32,967 bases of DNA from Oscillospiraceae bacterium (GTDB taxonomy: Bacteria > Bacillota > Clostridia > Oscillospirales > Oscillospiraceae): assembly GCA_017411265.1 (NCBI GenBank), contig JAFRDL010000086.1, positions 1 to 32,967 on the forward strand. Reading direction: 5' to 3'. The notes under the pieces are model-generated. The model was not told where the DNA came from, searched no databases, and saw only the letters and a program-made list of their open reading frames with translations. Position 1 is the first letter of the stretch. Each line of letters opens with the position of its first letter. This document shows, one piece after another, positions 1 to 7,588 of this stretch. Both the position numbers and the translations under genes were made by a program.

Positions 1-2
1 AG

Positions 3-78
3 TGGAGGCGCCATCCGGATTTGAACCGGAGCAATCGCGGAGTTGCAGTCCGCTGCCTTACCACTTGGCTCTGGCGCC
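3..78 (-). tRNA. tRNA-Cys (GCA)
   Basis: Reading the minus strand gives a full cloverleaf. The 7-bp acceptor stem begins GGCGCC, the anticodon loop carries GCA, the T arm reads GGTTCAAATCC, and the 3' CCA is encoded (positions 3-5). It is the last of four tRNAs in this cluster within the window. The transcript may continue past the left edge. Confidence 0.95.
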
Positions 79-80
79 AG

Positions 81-156
81 TGGAGCGGGCAACGAGATTC
101 GAACTCGCTACCTCCACCTTGGCAAGGTGGCGCTCTGCCAAATGAGCTATGCCCGC
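81..156 (-). tRNA. tRNA-Gly (GCC)
   Basis: This is a minus-strand cloverleaf with a GCGGGCA acceptor strand, anticodon GCC in the loop of a CCACCTT/AAGGTGG stem, a GTTCGAATC T loop and encoded CCA at 81-83. It sits 2 nt from the Cys tRNA, so the two must be processed from one precursor. Confidence 0.96.
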
Positions 157-159
157 ATG

Positions 160-235
<76 letters not shown>

Positions 236-262
236 AAATGAACCCGCCTTGAAAGACGGGAA

Positions 263-339
263 TGGTGGGAACAACAGGACTTGAACCTGTGACCCCATGC
301 TTGTAAGGCATGTGCTCTAACCAGCTGAGCTATGCTCCC
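263..339 (-). tRNA. tRNA-Val (TAC)
   Basis: This is a 77-nt minus-strand cloverleaf with acceptor strand GGGAGCA, anticodon TAC inside a CATGCCT/AAGCATG stem, T loop GTTCAAGTC and encoded CCA at 263-265. It is the promoter-proximal tRNA of the cluster. Confidence 0.96.
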
Positions 340-357
340 GTTTTTCGCGGCTTTGTC

Positions 358-386
358 ATTGTACCAAAGGAGGATATGGATGTCAA
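358..386 (-). promoter_or_regulatory. tRNA cluster promoter
   Basis: On the minus strand a perfect -35 box TTGACA (381-386) is separated by 17 nt from TACAAT (358-363). A TG sits one base before the -10 (extended -10). The start would fall about 10 nt before tRNA-Val, as expected for a stable-RNA promoter. Confidence 0.85.
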
Positions 387-420
387 GCATAAAAATCCGG
401 GGATGCGGCACTTTTTTTCG

Positions 421-444
421 CCCCTCCGCCCCGGGGCGGAGGGG
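421..444. repeat. Perfect 24-bp GC palindrome after the CLC gene
   Basis: CCCCTCCGCCCC is followed directly by its reverse complement. It lies just downstream of the CLC stop codon (456-458, minus strand). A hairpin here could end the CLC transcript before the tRNA promoter. However, the minus-strand product is followed by A residues and not a U tract, so it is not a textbook intrinsic terminator. Confidence 0.5.
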
Positions 445-455
445 TCGGGCAGGGA

Positions 456-1724
456 TCAAAAGTCCGTGTACCGGTCGATGAACTCCGGGTGGATCTTGGA
501 GTACACGATCTTTTGCTCCTTGTACAGGCCGTAGTTGGCGGAGAGCATGAAGCTGATGGCGGCGGCAATGGCGAAAAACTGGATATTGGCGGCGCCGAAG
601 AGCTCCACGCCCAGCAGGATGGAGCTCAGCGGGCAGTTGAGGGAGCCGCAGAACATCCCCAGCAGACCCACCGCCGCGCCAAGCCCCGCGGGCAGACCCA
701 GCAGGGAGCCTAGAACGCACCCCAGGGTGGCGCCGATGAACATGGCGGGGACGATCTCGCCCCCCTTGAAGCCGCTGGTCATGGTGATCACGGTGAAAAT
801 GAGCTTCAGCAGGAAATCGTACCAGTTGGACTGCCCGGCCATGGCGGCCGCGATCACGTCCATCCCGGCGCCGTTGTAGGCGGTGGTGCCCAGCGCCCAG
901 GTGAGCACGGCCACCGCCAGTCCGCCCGCGGCGGCCCGGAGGTACGGGTTGGGCACCGCTTTGGCCCACAGCTTTCCCCCCCGGCGAAGGGCCACGCAAT
1001 AGAGAATGCTCACGACCGCGCAGGCCGCGGCGATGAGCATCACCGCGCCCACGCTGCCGAAGCGGAAGGGAAAAGCGGCGGGCAGGAGGAAGCTCTCCGT
1101 CTCCGCGCCCAGGAACCGGGCCAGATACGACGCCGTCAGCGCCGAGGTGAGACAGGGGAGGATGGCGGAGAAGTGAAGGATTCCCACGCTGGCCACCTCA
1201 ATGGCGAATACCGCGGCGGTGAGAGGGGAGCCGAAGAGGGCGGCGAATACCGCGCTCATCCCGCACATCACCACCAGGTGGACGTCCTTTTCGTTCAGCT
1301 TCAGCAGCCGGCCCAGCCGGTAGCCCAGCACGCCGCCCAGCTGCAGCGCGGCGCCCTCCCGGCCCGCGGAGCCGCCCAGCAGGTGGGTGACGACCGTGGA
1401 GCCGAAGATCAGCGGGGCGGTGGCGCCGGGAATGGTGGAGGGGGAGTGGATAGCCAGCAGGATGCCGTTGGTATCCGTGGGGTGCATCCCCCGGAGACCG
1501 TAGAGCCACACGATGAGAAGGCCGCCCGCCGGCAGCAGCCAGACGATCCAGCTGTGCCCGCTGCGGAAGAGGGTCGCGTATTTGATGGCGTGGCAGAAGG
1601 CGGCGCCGACAAGTCCGCCCAGGATGCCCAAAGCCAGACCCACGCCCACCCAGGCGAAAAACCCGTGGATGTACAGCAGGGTCTGGCGGGTCTGCCAGCG
1701 AAAGGTTGTTCTTTTCCTTTTCAT
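456..1724 (-). CDS. CLC-family anion transporter, probable fluoride (CLC-F) type
   Basis: This is a 422-residue polytopic membrane protein of the voltage-gated chloride channel (CLC) superfamily. Its motifs point to the bacterial fluoride/proton antiporter branch. The usual GSGIP selectivity motif is missing. The gating-glutamate motif reads GGSAGREGAALQLGG with Glu about 123, and the GIFAP motif is replaced by GFKGGEIVPAMFIGATLG. From memory, CLC-F proteins carry very similar GGSAGREG and GGEVTP signatures. The expected role is export of toxic fluoride using the proton gradient. The start chosen is ATG at 1724 (MKRKRTTF), preceded by GGAAAGG. An upstream open extension to 1862 is Arg/Pro-rich, overlaps leader hairpins and is rejected. 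Transport of chloride cannot be excluded from sequence alone. Confidence 0.85.
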   Translation of the reverse strand: MKRKRTTFRWQTRQTLLYIHGFFAWVGVGLALGILGGLVGAAFCHAIKYATLFRSGHSWIVWLLPAGGLLIVWLYGLRGMHPTDTNGILLAIHSPSTIPGATAPLIFGSTVVTHLLGGSAGREGAALQLGGVLGYRLGRLLKLNEKDVHLVVMCGMSAVFAALFGSPLTAAVFAIEVASVGILHFSAILPCLTSALTASYLARFLGAETESFLLPAAFPFRFGSVGAVMLIAAACAVVSILYCVALRRGGKLWAKAVPNPYLRAAAGGLAVAVLTWALGTTAYNGAGMDVIAAAMAGQSNWYDFLLKLIFTVITMTSGFKGGEIVPAMFIGATLGCVLGSLLGLPAGLGAAVGLLGMFCGSLNCPLSSILLGVELFGAANIQFFAIAAAISFMLSANYGLYKEQKIVYSKIHPEFIDRYTDF

Positions 1725-1748
1725 AAGAGGGGAGCCTTTCCGCGGAAG

Positions 1749-1808
1749 CGGCGGCGGACGCCGGGTCCGCCGCCGGGATTGACAGGGGAGGGAGGGGGCG
1801 TTCGCCCC
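1749..1808 (-). promoter_or_regulatory. GC-rich hairpins in the CLC leader
   Basis: Two hairpins lie in the 5' leader of the CLC gene. One is an 11-bp perfect stem (1749-1759 with 1765-1775, loop 1760-1764). The other is a GGGGCG/CGCCCC stem at 1795-1808. No U tract follows either, so they are structural or regulatory at most. I looked for the crcB fluoride riboswitch consensus and did not see it. Confidence 0.45.
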
Positions 1809-1871
1809 GGCGGAACAGCGGTCCCGCCGCGGAGCACCCGCCGGTTCGACAGGGTCCGCCAACCTGTCTTT

Positions 1872-1900
1872 ACTATATCAAAACCCCAAAAAGAAAACAA
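1872..1900 (-). promoter_or_regulatory. CLC gene promoter
   Basis: On the minus strand TTGTTT (1895-1900) and TATAGT (1872-1877) are 17 nt apart. This would give a leader of about 140 nt that includes the GC-rich hairpins. Confidence 0.6.
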
Positions 1901-2000
1901 GCGCCGTTCTTTCCCGCGGCCGGAACAGCAGCGGCGGGGAAAAGGGGAAAAAGCCGGAGAATTCTGTCAAAAAAAGAAAAAAAGTAAAATAGGACTGGAA

Positions 2001-2030
2001 TTGCGGCGGCTTCTATGCTATATTTATTAT
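2001..2030 (+). promoter_or_regulatory. Candidate rnf operon promoter
   Basis: TTGCGG (2001-2006) is followed 18 nt later by TATTAT (2025-2030) in an A+T-rich patch. This is the best sigma-A-like candidate in the 1901-2233 gap but it is weak. It implies a leader of about 195 nt before rnfC. The leader contains scattered short stems and no riboswitch that I recognise. Confidence 0.35.
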
Positions 2031-2233
2031 TCGGAAAATAGTCTGTTTTTTTGACGGAGCCGGCGGAAAAAACCGGGAAAAAACACCAAAAAACCGTTTG
2101 TTCGGCGAAGACCTGTCTTCCGCTTCCCCCAGCTGCGGCGGATGGGATGTTCCCGGCGGATTCCGGCGGCGCTGTTCAGGAGAGCGGATCATTTTTGAGG
2201 GCAAAAACAGTTTTAATAGTTGAGGTGGAAAGG

Positions 2234-3565
2234 ATGTCACTGAAAAACCTGAACGGTGTGCATATTCCTCACAGGAAGAACACAGCCGGGCTGCAGGCCG
2301 TGAGAATGCCGCCCCCGGCAACGGTCACCATCCCGCTGAGCATGCACATCGGGCGACCCGCCAACTGCGTCGTGGCAGTGGGCGACCATGTGGATGTCGG
2401 CCAGCTGATCGCCGAGCCGGGCGGATTCGTCTCCTCCCCGGTGTACGCCAGCGTGTCCGGCAAGGTGAAGAAGATCGAGCCCATGCTGCAGTTTATGGGC
2501 GCGACCTGCCAGGCGGTGGTGATCGAGTCTGACGGCGAGATGACCCCGTACGCGAACATCGCTCCCCCGGAGATCACCGACTACGACAGCTTTATCAAGG
2601 CTGTCCGGGACAGCGGCGTGGTGGGCCTGGGCGGCGCCACGTTCCCCACGGCGGTGAAGCTGGATGTGAAGGATACCTCCCGCATCCAGGAGATCATCAT
2701 CAACGGCGCCGAGTGCGAGGGCTACATCACCAGCGACCACCGCACCATGCTGGACCGCACCGACGAGGTGATGGAGGGCTGCCGGCTGCTGGAGAAGTGG
2801 CTGGACGTGAAGAAGATCATCATCGCCATCGAGGACAACAAGCCCGACTGCATCGCCCGCATGAAAGAGGCCGCCGCCGGCGACGACAAGGTGGAGGTCC
2901 GCGCCCTGCCCTGCATGTACCCCCAGGGCGGTGAGAAAGTGCTGATCTACCACGTCACCGGCAAGATCATGCCCGAGGGCAAGCTCCCCATCGACGTGGG
3001 CAGCGTGGTCATGAACGTCACCTCCGTGGCGACCCTGGCCCACTACTGCACCACCGGCATGCCCCTGGTGGAGAAGTGCATCACCGTGGACGGCTCCGCC
3101 ATCAAGGAACCCAAGAACGTCATCGCCCCCATCGGCACCGCCAGCGGCGAGGTCATCGAGTTTGCCGGCGGCTTCAAGTGCGAGCCCAAGAAGCTGGTCC
3201 AGGGCGGGCCCATGATGGGCGTGGCCCAGTACACCCTGGACGCCCCCGTCGCCAAGGGCACCAGCGCCCTTCTGGCCTTCAACGAGAAGGACGCCCGGCC
3301 CGTGACGCCCAGCGCCTGCATCCGCTGCGGCGGCTGCATCGACCACTGCCCCATGAAGCTGATGCCCTGCGAACTGGAGCGGGCCTACGAGAAGCAGGAC
3401 GCCGAGGCGCTCAAGGCGCTGAAGGTCGGCCTCTGCATCGAGTGCGGCTGCTGCGCCTTCCAGTGCCCGGCCCACCGGGCCCTGGTGCAGGTGAACAAGC
3501 TCTCCAAGGTCCTGGTCCGGGACTATGACGCCCGCATGAAAACACTGAAGGAGGCGGGAAAATGA
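2234..3565 (+). CDS. rnfC: Rnf complex subunit RnfC (NADH/FMN, 2x 4Fe-4S)
   Basis: This is the 443-residue peripheral subunit of the ferredoxin:NAD+ oxidoreductase (Rnf), which passes electrons between the iron-sulfur chain and NAD(H). It has an N-terminal barrel-sandwich region, a nucleotide/FMN-binding 51-kDa-like domain with the glycine motif GLGGATFPTAVKL near residues 130-140, an SLBB-like part, and two C-terminal 4Fe-4S motifs: CIRCGGCIDHC (Cys362, 365, 368, 372) and CIECGCCAFQC (Cys401, 404, 407, 411). The start is ATG 2234 after GAGGTGG/AAAGG. The open frame further upstream lacks family similarity and is leader. This is the first gene of rnfCDGEAB, and its stop overlaps the rnfD start (ATGA). 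Length and domain order are normal for the family. Confidence 0.96.
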   Translation: MSLKNLNGVHIPHRKNTAGLQAVRMPPPATVTIPLSMHIGRPANCVVAVGDHVDVGQLIAEPGGFVSSPVYASVSGKVKKIEPMLQFMGATCQAVVIESDGEMTPYANIAPPEITDYDSFIKAVRDSGVVGLGGATFPTAVKLDVKDTSRIQEIIINGAECEGYITSDHRTMLDRTDEVMEGCRLLEKWLDVKKIIIAIEDNKPDCIARMKEAAAGDDKVEVRALPCMYPQGGEKVLIYHVTGKIMPEGKLPIDVGSVVMNVTSVATLAHYCTTGMPLVEKCITVDGSAIKEPKNVIAPIGTASGEVIEFAGGFKCEPKKLVQGGPMMGVAQYTLDAPVAKGTSALLAFNEKDARPVTPSACIRCGGCIDHCPMKLMPCELERAYEKQDAEALKALKVGLCIECGCCAFQCPAHRALVQVNKLSKVLVRDYDARMKTLKEAGK

Positions 3566-4500
3566 ACTCTGACATGATCGTAAGCGTCTCCCCGCATTAC
3601 CACAAGGCCGGCGCGACCACCCAGCGGGTGATGCTGGACGTGATCATCGCCCTGATCCCGGCGCTGATCGCCTCCTGCCTGATCTTCGGCGTGCGCTCCC
3701 TGCTGCTGGTGGCCGTCTCCGCGGCCAACTGCGTGCTGCTGGAGTGGGTGTGGAACAAGCTGATGAAGAAGCCCGACACCGTATCGGATCTCTCCGCGGT
3801 GGTCACGGGCATGCTCCTGGCCTTCAACGTCCCCGCCACCATGCCCATCTGGCAGCTGATCGTGGGCGACTTCATCGCCATCATCATCGTGAAGATGCTC
3901 TTCGGCGGCCTGGGCTGCAACTTTGTCAACCCCGCCCTGGTGGGCCGTGTGGCGATGATGCTCTCCTTCACCTCCAACATGACCAACTACGGCACCGCGG
4001 CGGCGAAGGTGGACGTGCTCTCCTCCGCCACGCCCCTGGCGGCCATGGGCAATCTGAACTTCTCCCACTTCATGACCCTGTTCCTGGGCCGGCACGGCGG
4101 CGTGCTGGGTGAGACCTGCGCCCTGGCGCTGCTCATCGGCGGCGTGTATCTGTGCGTGCGCCAGGTCATCAAGCCCACCATCCCCTGCATCTACATCGGA
4201 AGCGTGCTGGTGTTCACGTTCCTCTTCTCCGGCTTCAACGGCACCCAGGCGGTGCTGAGCGTGTTCTCCGGCGGACTGATGCTGGGCGCCATCTTCATGG
4301 CCACCGATTACGTCACCAGTCCTTTGACCTTCAAGGGCCAGCTGATCTACGCGTTGGGCTGCGGCTTCCTTACTACCATGATCCGGCTGTTCGCCAACAG
4401 CGCCGAGGGCGTGTCCTTCGCCATCCTGCTGATGAACCTGCTGGTGCCTTACATCAACAACGGGACCAAGACCAAACCGCTGGGAGGTGTCAACGCGTAA
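3562..4500 (+). CDS. rnfD: Rnf complex subunit RnfD (flavinylated membrane protein)
   Basis: This 312-residue integral membrane subunit is a relative of NqrB. Hydrophobic helices run through most of the chain (for example around residues 25-60, 80-125 and 185-290). A covalent FMN is expected on a threonine, and SSATPL with Thr157 fits the flavinylation motif. Other recognisable family blocks are NPALVGRVAM and ATDYVTSPLTFKGQ. The start ATG overlaps the rnfC stop, and the TAA stop overlaps the rnfG start as TAATG, so translation is probably coupled. ApbE encoded at 8137-9177 is the likely flavin donor enzyme. Confidence 0.95.
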   Translation: MNSDMIVSVSPHYHKAGATTQRVMLDVIIALIPALIASCLIFGVRSLLLVAVSAANCVLLEWVWNKLMKKPDTVSDLSAVVTGMLLAFNVPATMPIWQLIVGDFIAIIIVKMLFGGLGCNFVNPALVGRVAMMLSFTSNMTNYGTAAAKVDVLSSATPLAAMGNLNFSHFMTLFLGRHGGVLGETCALALLIGGVYLCVRQVIKPTIPCIYIGSVLVFTFLFSGFNGTQAVLSVFSGGLMLGAIFMATDYVTSPLTFKGQLIYALGCGFLTTMIRLFANSAEGVSFAILLMNLLVPYINNGTKTKPLGGVNA

Positions 4501-5045
4501 TGGAAAAGACGAAGAAATCCAACTCCTTCTGGCAGGACATGGCCCGGCCCCTGGTGGTCCTGGTCGTCATCTGCCTGGTGGCCGCCGCCCTCCTTGGCGT
4601 GGTGAACGCCACCACCAAGCCGGTGATCGAGGCGAACCGGGAAAAGACCGCCGCCCTGACCCGGCAGGCTGCGCTGCCCGACGCTTCCTCCTTTGAAAAG
4701 CTGGACGTCAGCGCCGATCTGGCCGACCTGGGCGTTACCGGCCTCTACAAAGGCGACAACGGCTCCGGCTATGTGGCCACGGCTTCCAGCAAGGGCTACG
4801 GCGGCGACGTGACCGTCACCGTCGGCTTTGACGCGGACGGCAAGATCCTCAACGTCCTGGCCGACGTGGGCACCGAGACCACCGGCGTCGGCAGCAAGGT
4901 CGGCGCGGCCGACGTTCTGGCCCGGTTCAAGGGCGTCAGTGGCAGCGCCGACGACGTGAACCTGGTTTCCGGCGCCACCTACACCAGCAAAGCGGTCCGT
5001 GCCGGCGTCAACGCCGCCATCGCGGCGGTCGAGTCCGTAAAGTAA
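4500..5045 (+). CDS. rnfG: Rnf complex subunit RnfG (covalent FMN)
   Basis: This 181-residue protein has one N-terminal membrane anchor (about residues 16-37) and an extracytoplasmic FMN-binding domain. The flavinylation motif is SGATYTS, with Thr160 the likely FMN attachment site, preceded by an aspartate-rich DDVNL as expected for ApbE substrates. It carries electrons between RnfD/RnfB and the rest of the complex on the outer face of the membrane. The start at 4500 is fixed by the TAATG overlap with rnfD. The frame stays open upstream inside rnfD, but that is a shadow. Confidence 0.95.
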   Translation: MEKTKKSNSFWQDMARPLVVLVVICLVAAALLGVVNATTKPVIEANREKTAALTRQAALPDASSFEKLDVSADLADLGVTGLYKGDNGSGYVATASSKGYGGDVTVTVGFDADGKILNVLADVGTETTGVGSKVGAADVLARFKGVSGSADDVNLVSGATYTSKAVRAGVNAAIAAVESVK

Positions 5046-5060
5046 GGGAGGGGAGAGAAT

Positions 5061-5744
5061 ATGAAACGGAAAATGCAGATCCTCCTCAACGGCATCTTTA
5101 AGGAGAACCCCGTTCTGATCCTGGTGCTGGGCTGCTGCTCCGCCCTGGCCATCTCCGTCACGGTGCTTGGCTCCCTGGGCATGGGCGCGGCGCTGACCTT
5201 CGTGCTGGTGGGCTCCAACATCGTTATTTCCGCTCTGCGGAAGGTCATCCCCGACAAGGTCCGCATCCCCTGCTACATCATCGTGGTGGCCACCTTCGTC
5301 ACCCTGGTGCAGATGGTGGTGGAGGCCTACGTCCCCACGCTGCACAAGTCCCTGGGCATCTTCCTCCCCCTGATCGTCGTGAACTGCATCGTGCTGGGCC
5401 GTGCCGAGATGTTCGCCAACAAGAACACCATCGGCGACGCGCTGTTCGACGGCATCGGCATGGGCATCGGCTACACCATGGTGCTCACCGCCATGGCCAT
5501 CGTCCGGGAGCTCTTCGGTGCCGGCAGCCTGTTCGGCAAGCAGATCATCCCCGAGGAGTACACCGTCCGCATCCTGGCCCAGACTCCCGGCGGATTCTTC
5601 ATGTTCGGTCTGGTCATGGCCATCCTGGTATGGGGCCTGGCCAAGCACGGCAAAAAGTTCGAGCCCAAGATGGGCTGCGACGGCGACTGCGGCGGCTGCG
5701 GCAGCGCGGACAACTGCTCTGAAAAGGAGGCGAAGAACGTATGA
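5061..5744 (+). CDS. rnfE: Rnf complex subunit RnfE with Cys-rich C-terminal tail
   Basis: This 227-residue membrane subunit is homologous to NqrD. It has about six helices and the family blocks FKENPVLILVLGCCSALAIS, SLGIFLPLIVVNC and GYTMVLTAMAIVRELFG. RnfA and RnfE form the paired inverted core that binds a membrane-embedded Fe-S cluster in known Rnf/Nqr structures. A ribosome-binding site GGGAGGGGAG precedes ATG 5061. The last 30 residues or so leave the membrane and are unusually cysteine-rich (CDGDCGGCGSADNC, five Cys), which could bind a metal or cluster. The stop overlaps rnfA as ATGA. Confidence 0.95.
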   Translation: MKRKMQILLNGIFKENPVLILVLGCCSALAISVTVLGSLGMGAALTFVLVGSNIVISALRKVIPDKVRIPCYIIVVATFVTLVQMVVEAYVPTLHKSLGIFLPLIVVNCIVLGRAEMFANKNTIGDALFDGIGMGIGYTMVLTAMAIVRELFGAGSLFGKQIIPEEYTVRILAQTPGGFFMFGLVMAILVWGLAKHGKKFEPKMGCDGDCGGCGSADNCSEKEAKNV

Positions 5745-6331
5745 CAAAGCTCCTCTCGATCATGTTCCTCATGATCTTCACCGAGAACTACGTTCTGGTC
5801 CAGTTCCTGGGCATCTGCCCGTTCCTGGGCGTATCCAAGAAGTTCGACTCCGCCATCGGCATGACCGGCGCCGTGGTCTTCGTCATGACCCTGGCCAGCG
5901 CGGTCACGTGGCTGATCTACACCTACGTGATGGCGCCCGCCGGCCTGGGCTACCTCCAGACCATCGTGTTCATCCTGGTCATCGCGGCTCTGGTACAGTT
6001 CGTGGAGATCTTCCTGAAGAAGTACGCCAAGGGCCTCTACCAGGCGCTAGGCATCTACCTGCCTCTGATCACCACCAACTGCATCGTGCTGGCTGCCACC
6101 ATCCAGAACATCGACAACAGCTATACGTTCCTGCAGAGCTGTGTCAACGGCCTCTCCGCCGGCATCGGCTTCGGCGTGGCCCTGATCATTTTCTGCGGTG
6201 TGCGCGCGGCCCTGGAAAACGCCAAGCCCCCCAAGTGCTTTGAAGGTCTGCCCATCACCATGGTGGCGGCGGCGCTCACCAGCGTCACCTTCATGGGCTT
6301 CACCGGCATGGCGGAAAACCTGTTCCATTAA
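5741..6331 (+). CDS. rnfA: Rnf complex subunit RnfA
   Basis: This 196-residue integral membrane subunit is homologous to NqrE and pairs with RnfE. It has about six transmembrane helices. Visible family blocks are ENYVLVQFLGICPFLGVSKK near the N-terminus and LGIYLPLITTNCIVL in the middle, including the conserved cysteines of the membrane Fe-S site (ICPFLG and TNC). Start and stop are tightly packed between rnfE (4-nt overlap) and rnfB (12-nt gap with the ribosome-binding site AGGAGGG). Confidence 0.96.
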   Translation: MTKLLSIMFLMIFTENYVLVQFLGICPFLGVSKKFDSAIGMTGAVVFVMTLASAVTWLIYTYVMAPAGLGYLQTIVFILVIAALVQFVEIFLKKYAKGLYQALGIYLPLITTNCIVLAATIQNIDNSYTFLQSCVNGLSAGIGFGVALIIFCGVRAALENAKPPKCFEGLPITMVAAALTSVTFMGFTGMAENLFH

Positions 6332-6343
6332 GGAGGGCGAGAC

Positions 6344-7135
6344 ATGAATCCGGTAGTAACTGCTGTTCTGGCGCTGGGCGCCATCGGCGCGGTCTGCGCC
6401 CTGATGCTCGTTCTTGCCTCCAAGTTCATGAGCGTTCCCGTGGATGAGCGGTTCCCCGCCATCCGGGAGTGCCTGCCCGGCGCCAACTGCGGCGCCTGCG
6501 GCTACGCCGGCTGCGACGGCTATGCCCAGGCTCTGGCGGACGGCTCCGAGACCAAGACCAACCTCTGCATCCCCGGCGCCGACGGCGCCGCCAAGGCGAT
6601 CGCCGAGGTGATGGGCGTAGAGGCCGAGGACGTGGTGGAGATGAAGGCCTACGTCAAGTGCAACGGCAACTGCGAGAAGGCCAAGCACAAGTACGAGTAC
6701 GCCGGCATCACCAACTGCAACGCCGCCAACATCCTGTTCCAGGGCGAGTGGGCCTGCCCCAGCTCCTGCCTGGGCTACGGCGACTGCGAGAAGGCCTGCC
6801 CCTCCGACGCCATCCATGTGGAAAACGGCGTCGCCCGGGTGCAGCCCTGGAAGTGCACCGGCTGCGGCATCTGCACCCGTCAGTGCCCCAACAAGCTCAT
6901 CGCCCTGCGCCGGGAGGTGGATCCCACCATCGTCCGCTGCAGCAACACCCAGAAGGGCGCCCAGACCCGGGTGGCCTGCGGCAACGGCTGCATCGGCTGC
7001 AAGAAGTGTGAGAAGGTCTGTCCCACCGGGGCCATCACGGTGGTTGACAACCTGGCCCGCATCGACTACGATAAATGCGTCGGCTGCGTGGCCTGCTCGG
7101 AGAACTGCCCGGTGGGCGTGATCCAGCGGCTCTGA
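6344..7135 (+). CDS. rnfB: Rnf complex subunit RnfB (multi-cluster ferredoxin-like)
   Basis: This 263-residue subunit accepts electrons from reduced ferredoxin. An N-terminal membrane helix (about 4-27) is followed by the Fe-S domain CLPGANCGACGYAGC (Cys43-57, with a further Cys75). Four ferredoxin-type cysteine runs follow: the C-x4-C...C-x3-CP type around SSCLGYGDCEKACP, CTGCGICTRQCP, CIGCKKCEKVCP and CVGCVACSENCP. That cysteine content fits the several 4Fe-4S clusters known for clostridial RnfB. It is the last gene of the operon and is followed by a strong terminator. Confidence 0.95.
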   Translation: MNPVVTAVLALGAIGAVCALMLVLASKFMSVPVDERFPAIRECLPGANCGACGYAGCDGYAQALADGSETKTNLCIPGADGAAKAIAEVMGVEAEDVVEMKAYVKCNGNCEKAKHKYEYAGITNCNAANILFQGEWACPSSCLGYGDCEKACPSDAIHVENGVARVQPWKCTGCGICTRQCPNKLIALRREVDPTIVRCSNTQKGAQTRVACGNGCIGCKKCEKVCPTGAITVVDNLARIDYDKCVGCVACSENCPVGVIQRL

Positions 7136-7153
7136 TACCGAGACCAGGCATCG

Positions 7154-7180
7154 GCTCCGCCCGGCAAATCCGGGCGGAGC
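7154..7180 (+). terminator. Terminator after rnfB
   Basis: This is an 11-bp perfect GC stem (7154-7164 with 7170-7180, loop CAAAT) followed by TTTTCATTTC. It would end or reduce rnf transcription before the two downstream small genes. No separate promoter is obvious for those genes, so partial read-through is plausible. Confidence 0.85.
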
Positions 7181-7210
7181 TTTTCATTTCAAGGAAAAGG
7201 CGGTGAGGAT

Positions 7211-7588
7211 ATGGAGGAGAAAAAACGGCGCGTCCGGGCGGACGTGCTGCTCATCGCCGCGCTCCTTCTCCTGAGCGGAGCGTTCCTTCTGATCCGCCAG
7301 CTCCGCCGGACGGGAGGGAATATGGCCGTGGTCTACGTGAACGGAACGCGCACCGCCGCCTACCCGCTCTCTGAGGACATCACCGTCACCCTTATCAGTC
7401 CGGAGGGAGGCACCAACGTCCTGGTGATCGAAAACGGCGCCGCCGACGTGAGGGATGCCTCCTGCCCGGACAAGATCTGTGTCCGGATGCACGCCATCCG
7501 CTACGCGGGGGAGACCATCACCTGTCTGCCCAACCGCACCATGATCCAGATCGAGGGCAGGGAAAAGGCGGAGGTGGACCTCGGATGA
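7211..7588 (+). CDS. NusG domain II-containing membrane-anchored protein
   Basis: This 125-residue protein has a single N-terminal membrane helix (about residues 12-28) and an extracytoplasmic domain of the NusG-domain-II-like family. The family cysteine pattern is visible: ASCPDKICVRMHAI followed by ETITCLPNRTMIQI. The name reflects fold similarity only and it is not a transcription factor. The ATG follows GGCGGTGAGG. Its TGA overlaps the next start (ATGA). From general knowledge, this family recurs next to Gx-type transporters, ApbE and FMN-binding redox proteins, and the neighbours here agree. The biochemical function is not known to me. Confidence 0.85.
   Translation: MEEKKRRVRADVLLIAALLLLSGAFLLIRQLRRTGGNMAVVYVNGTRTAAYPLSEDITVTLISPEGGTNVLVIENGAADVRDASCPDKICVRMHAIRYAGETITCLPNRTMIQIEGREKAEVDLG

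Noticed and set aside
310..534. Plus-strand AAAGGAGG followed by ATG near the tRNAs
   Set aside because: The apparent ribosome-binding site and start lie in the spacer of the minus-strand tRNA promoter. The frame reads through a tRNA gene and has no family resemblance.
1725..1862. N-terminal extension of the CLC protein to 1862
   Set aside because: The extension is Arg/Pro-rich, lies in the hairpin leader and lacks a ribosome-binding site. ATG 1724 starts where the family does.
1725..1880. Fluoride (crcB) riboswitch in the CLC leader
   Set aside because: I looked for the conserved GGNGAUGG and later CUGAUG-type elements by eye and did not find them in a convincing order. A covariance search would settle it.
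2237..3475. A 412-codon minus-strand frame inside rnfC
   Set aside because: It is antisense to a gene with full RnfC motifs and its product is Ala/Gly/His-rich noise.
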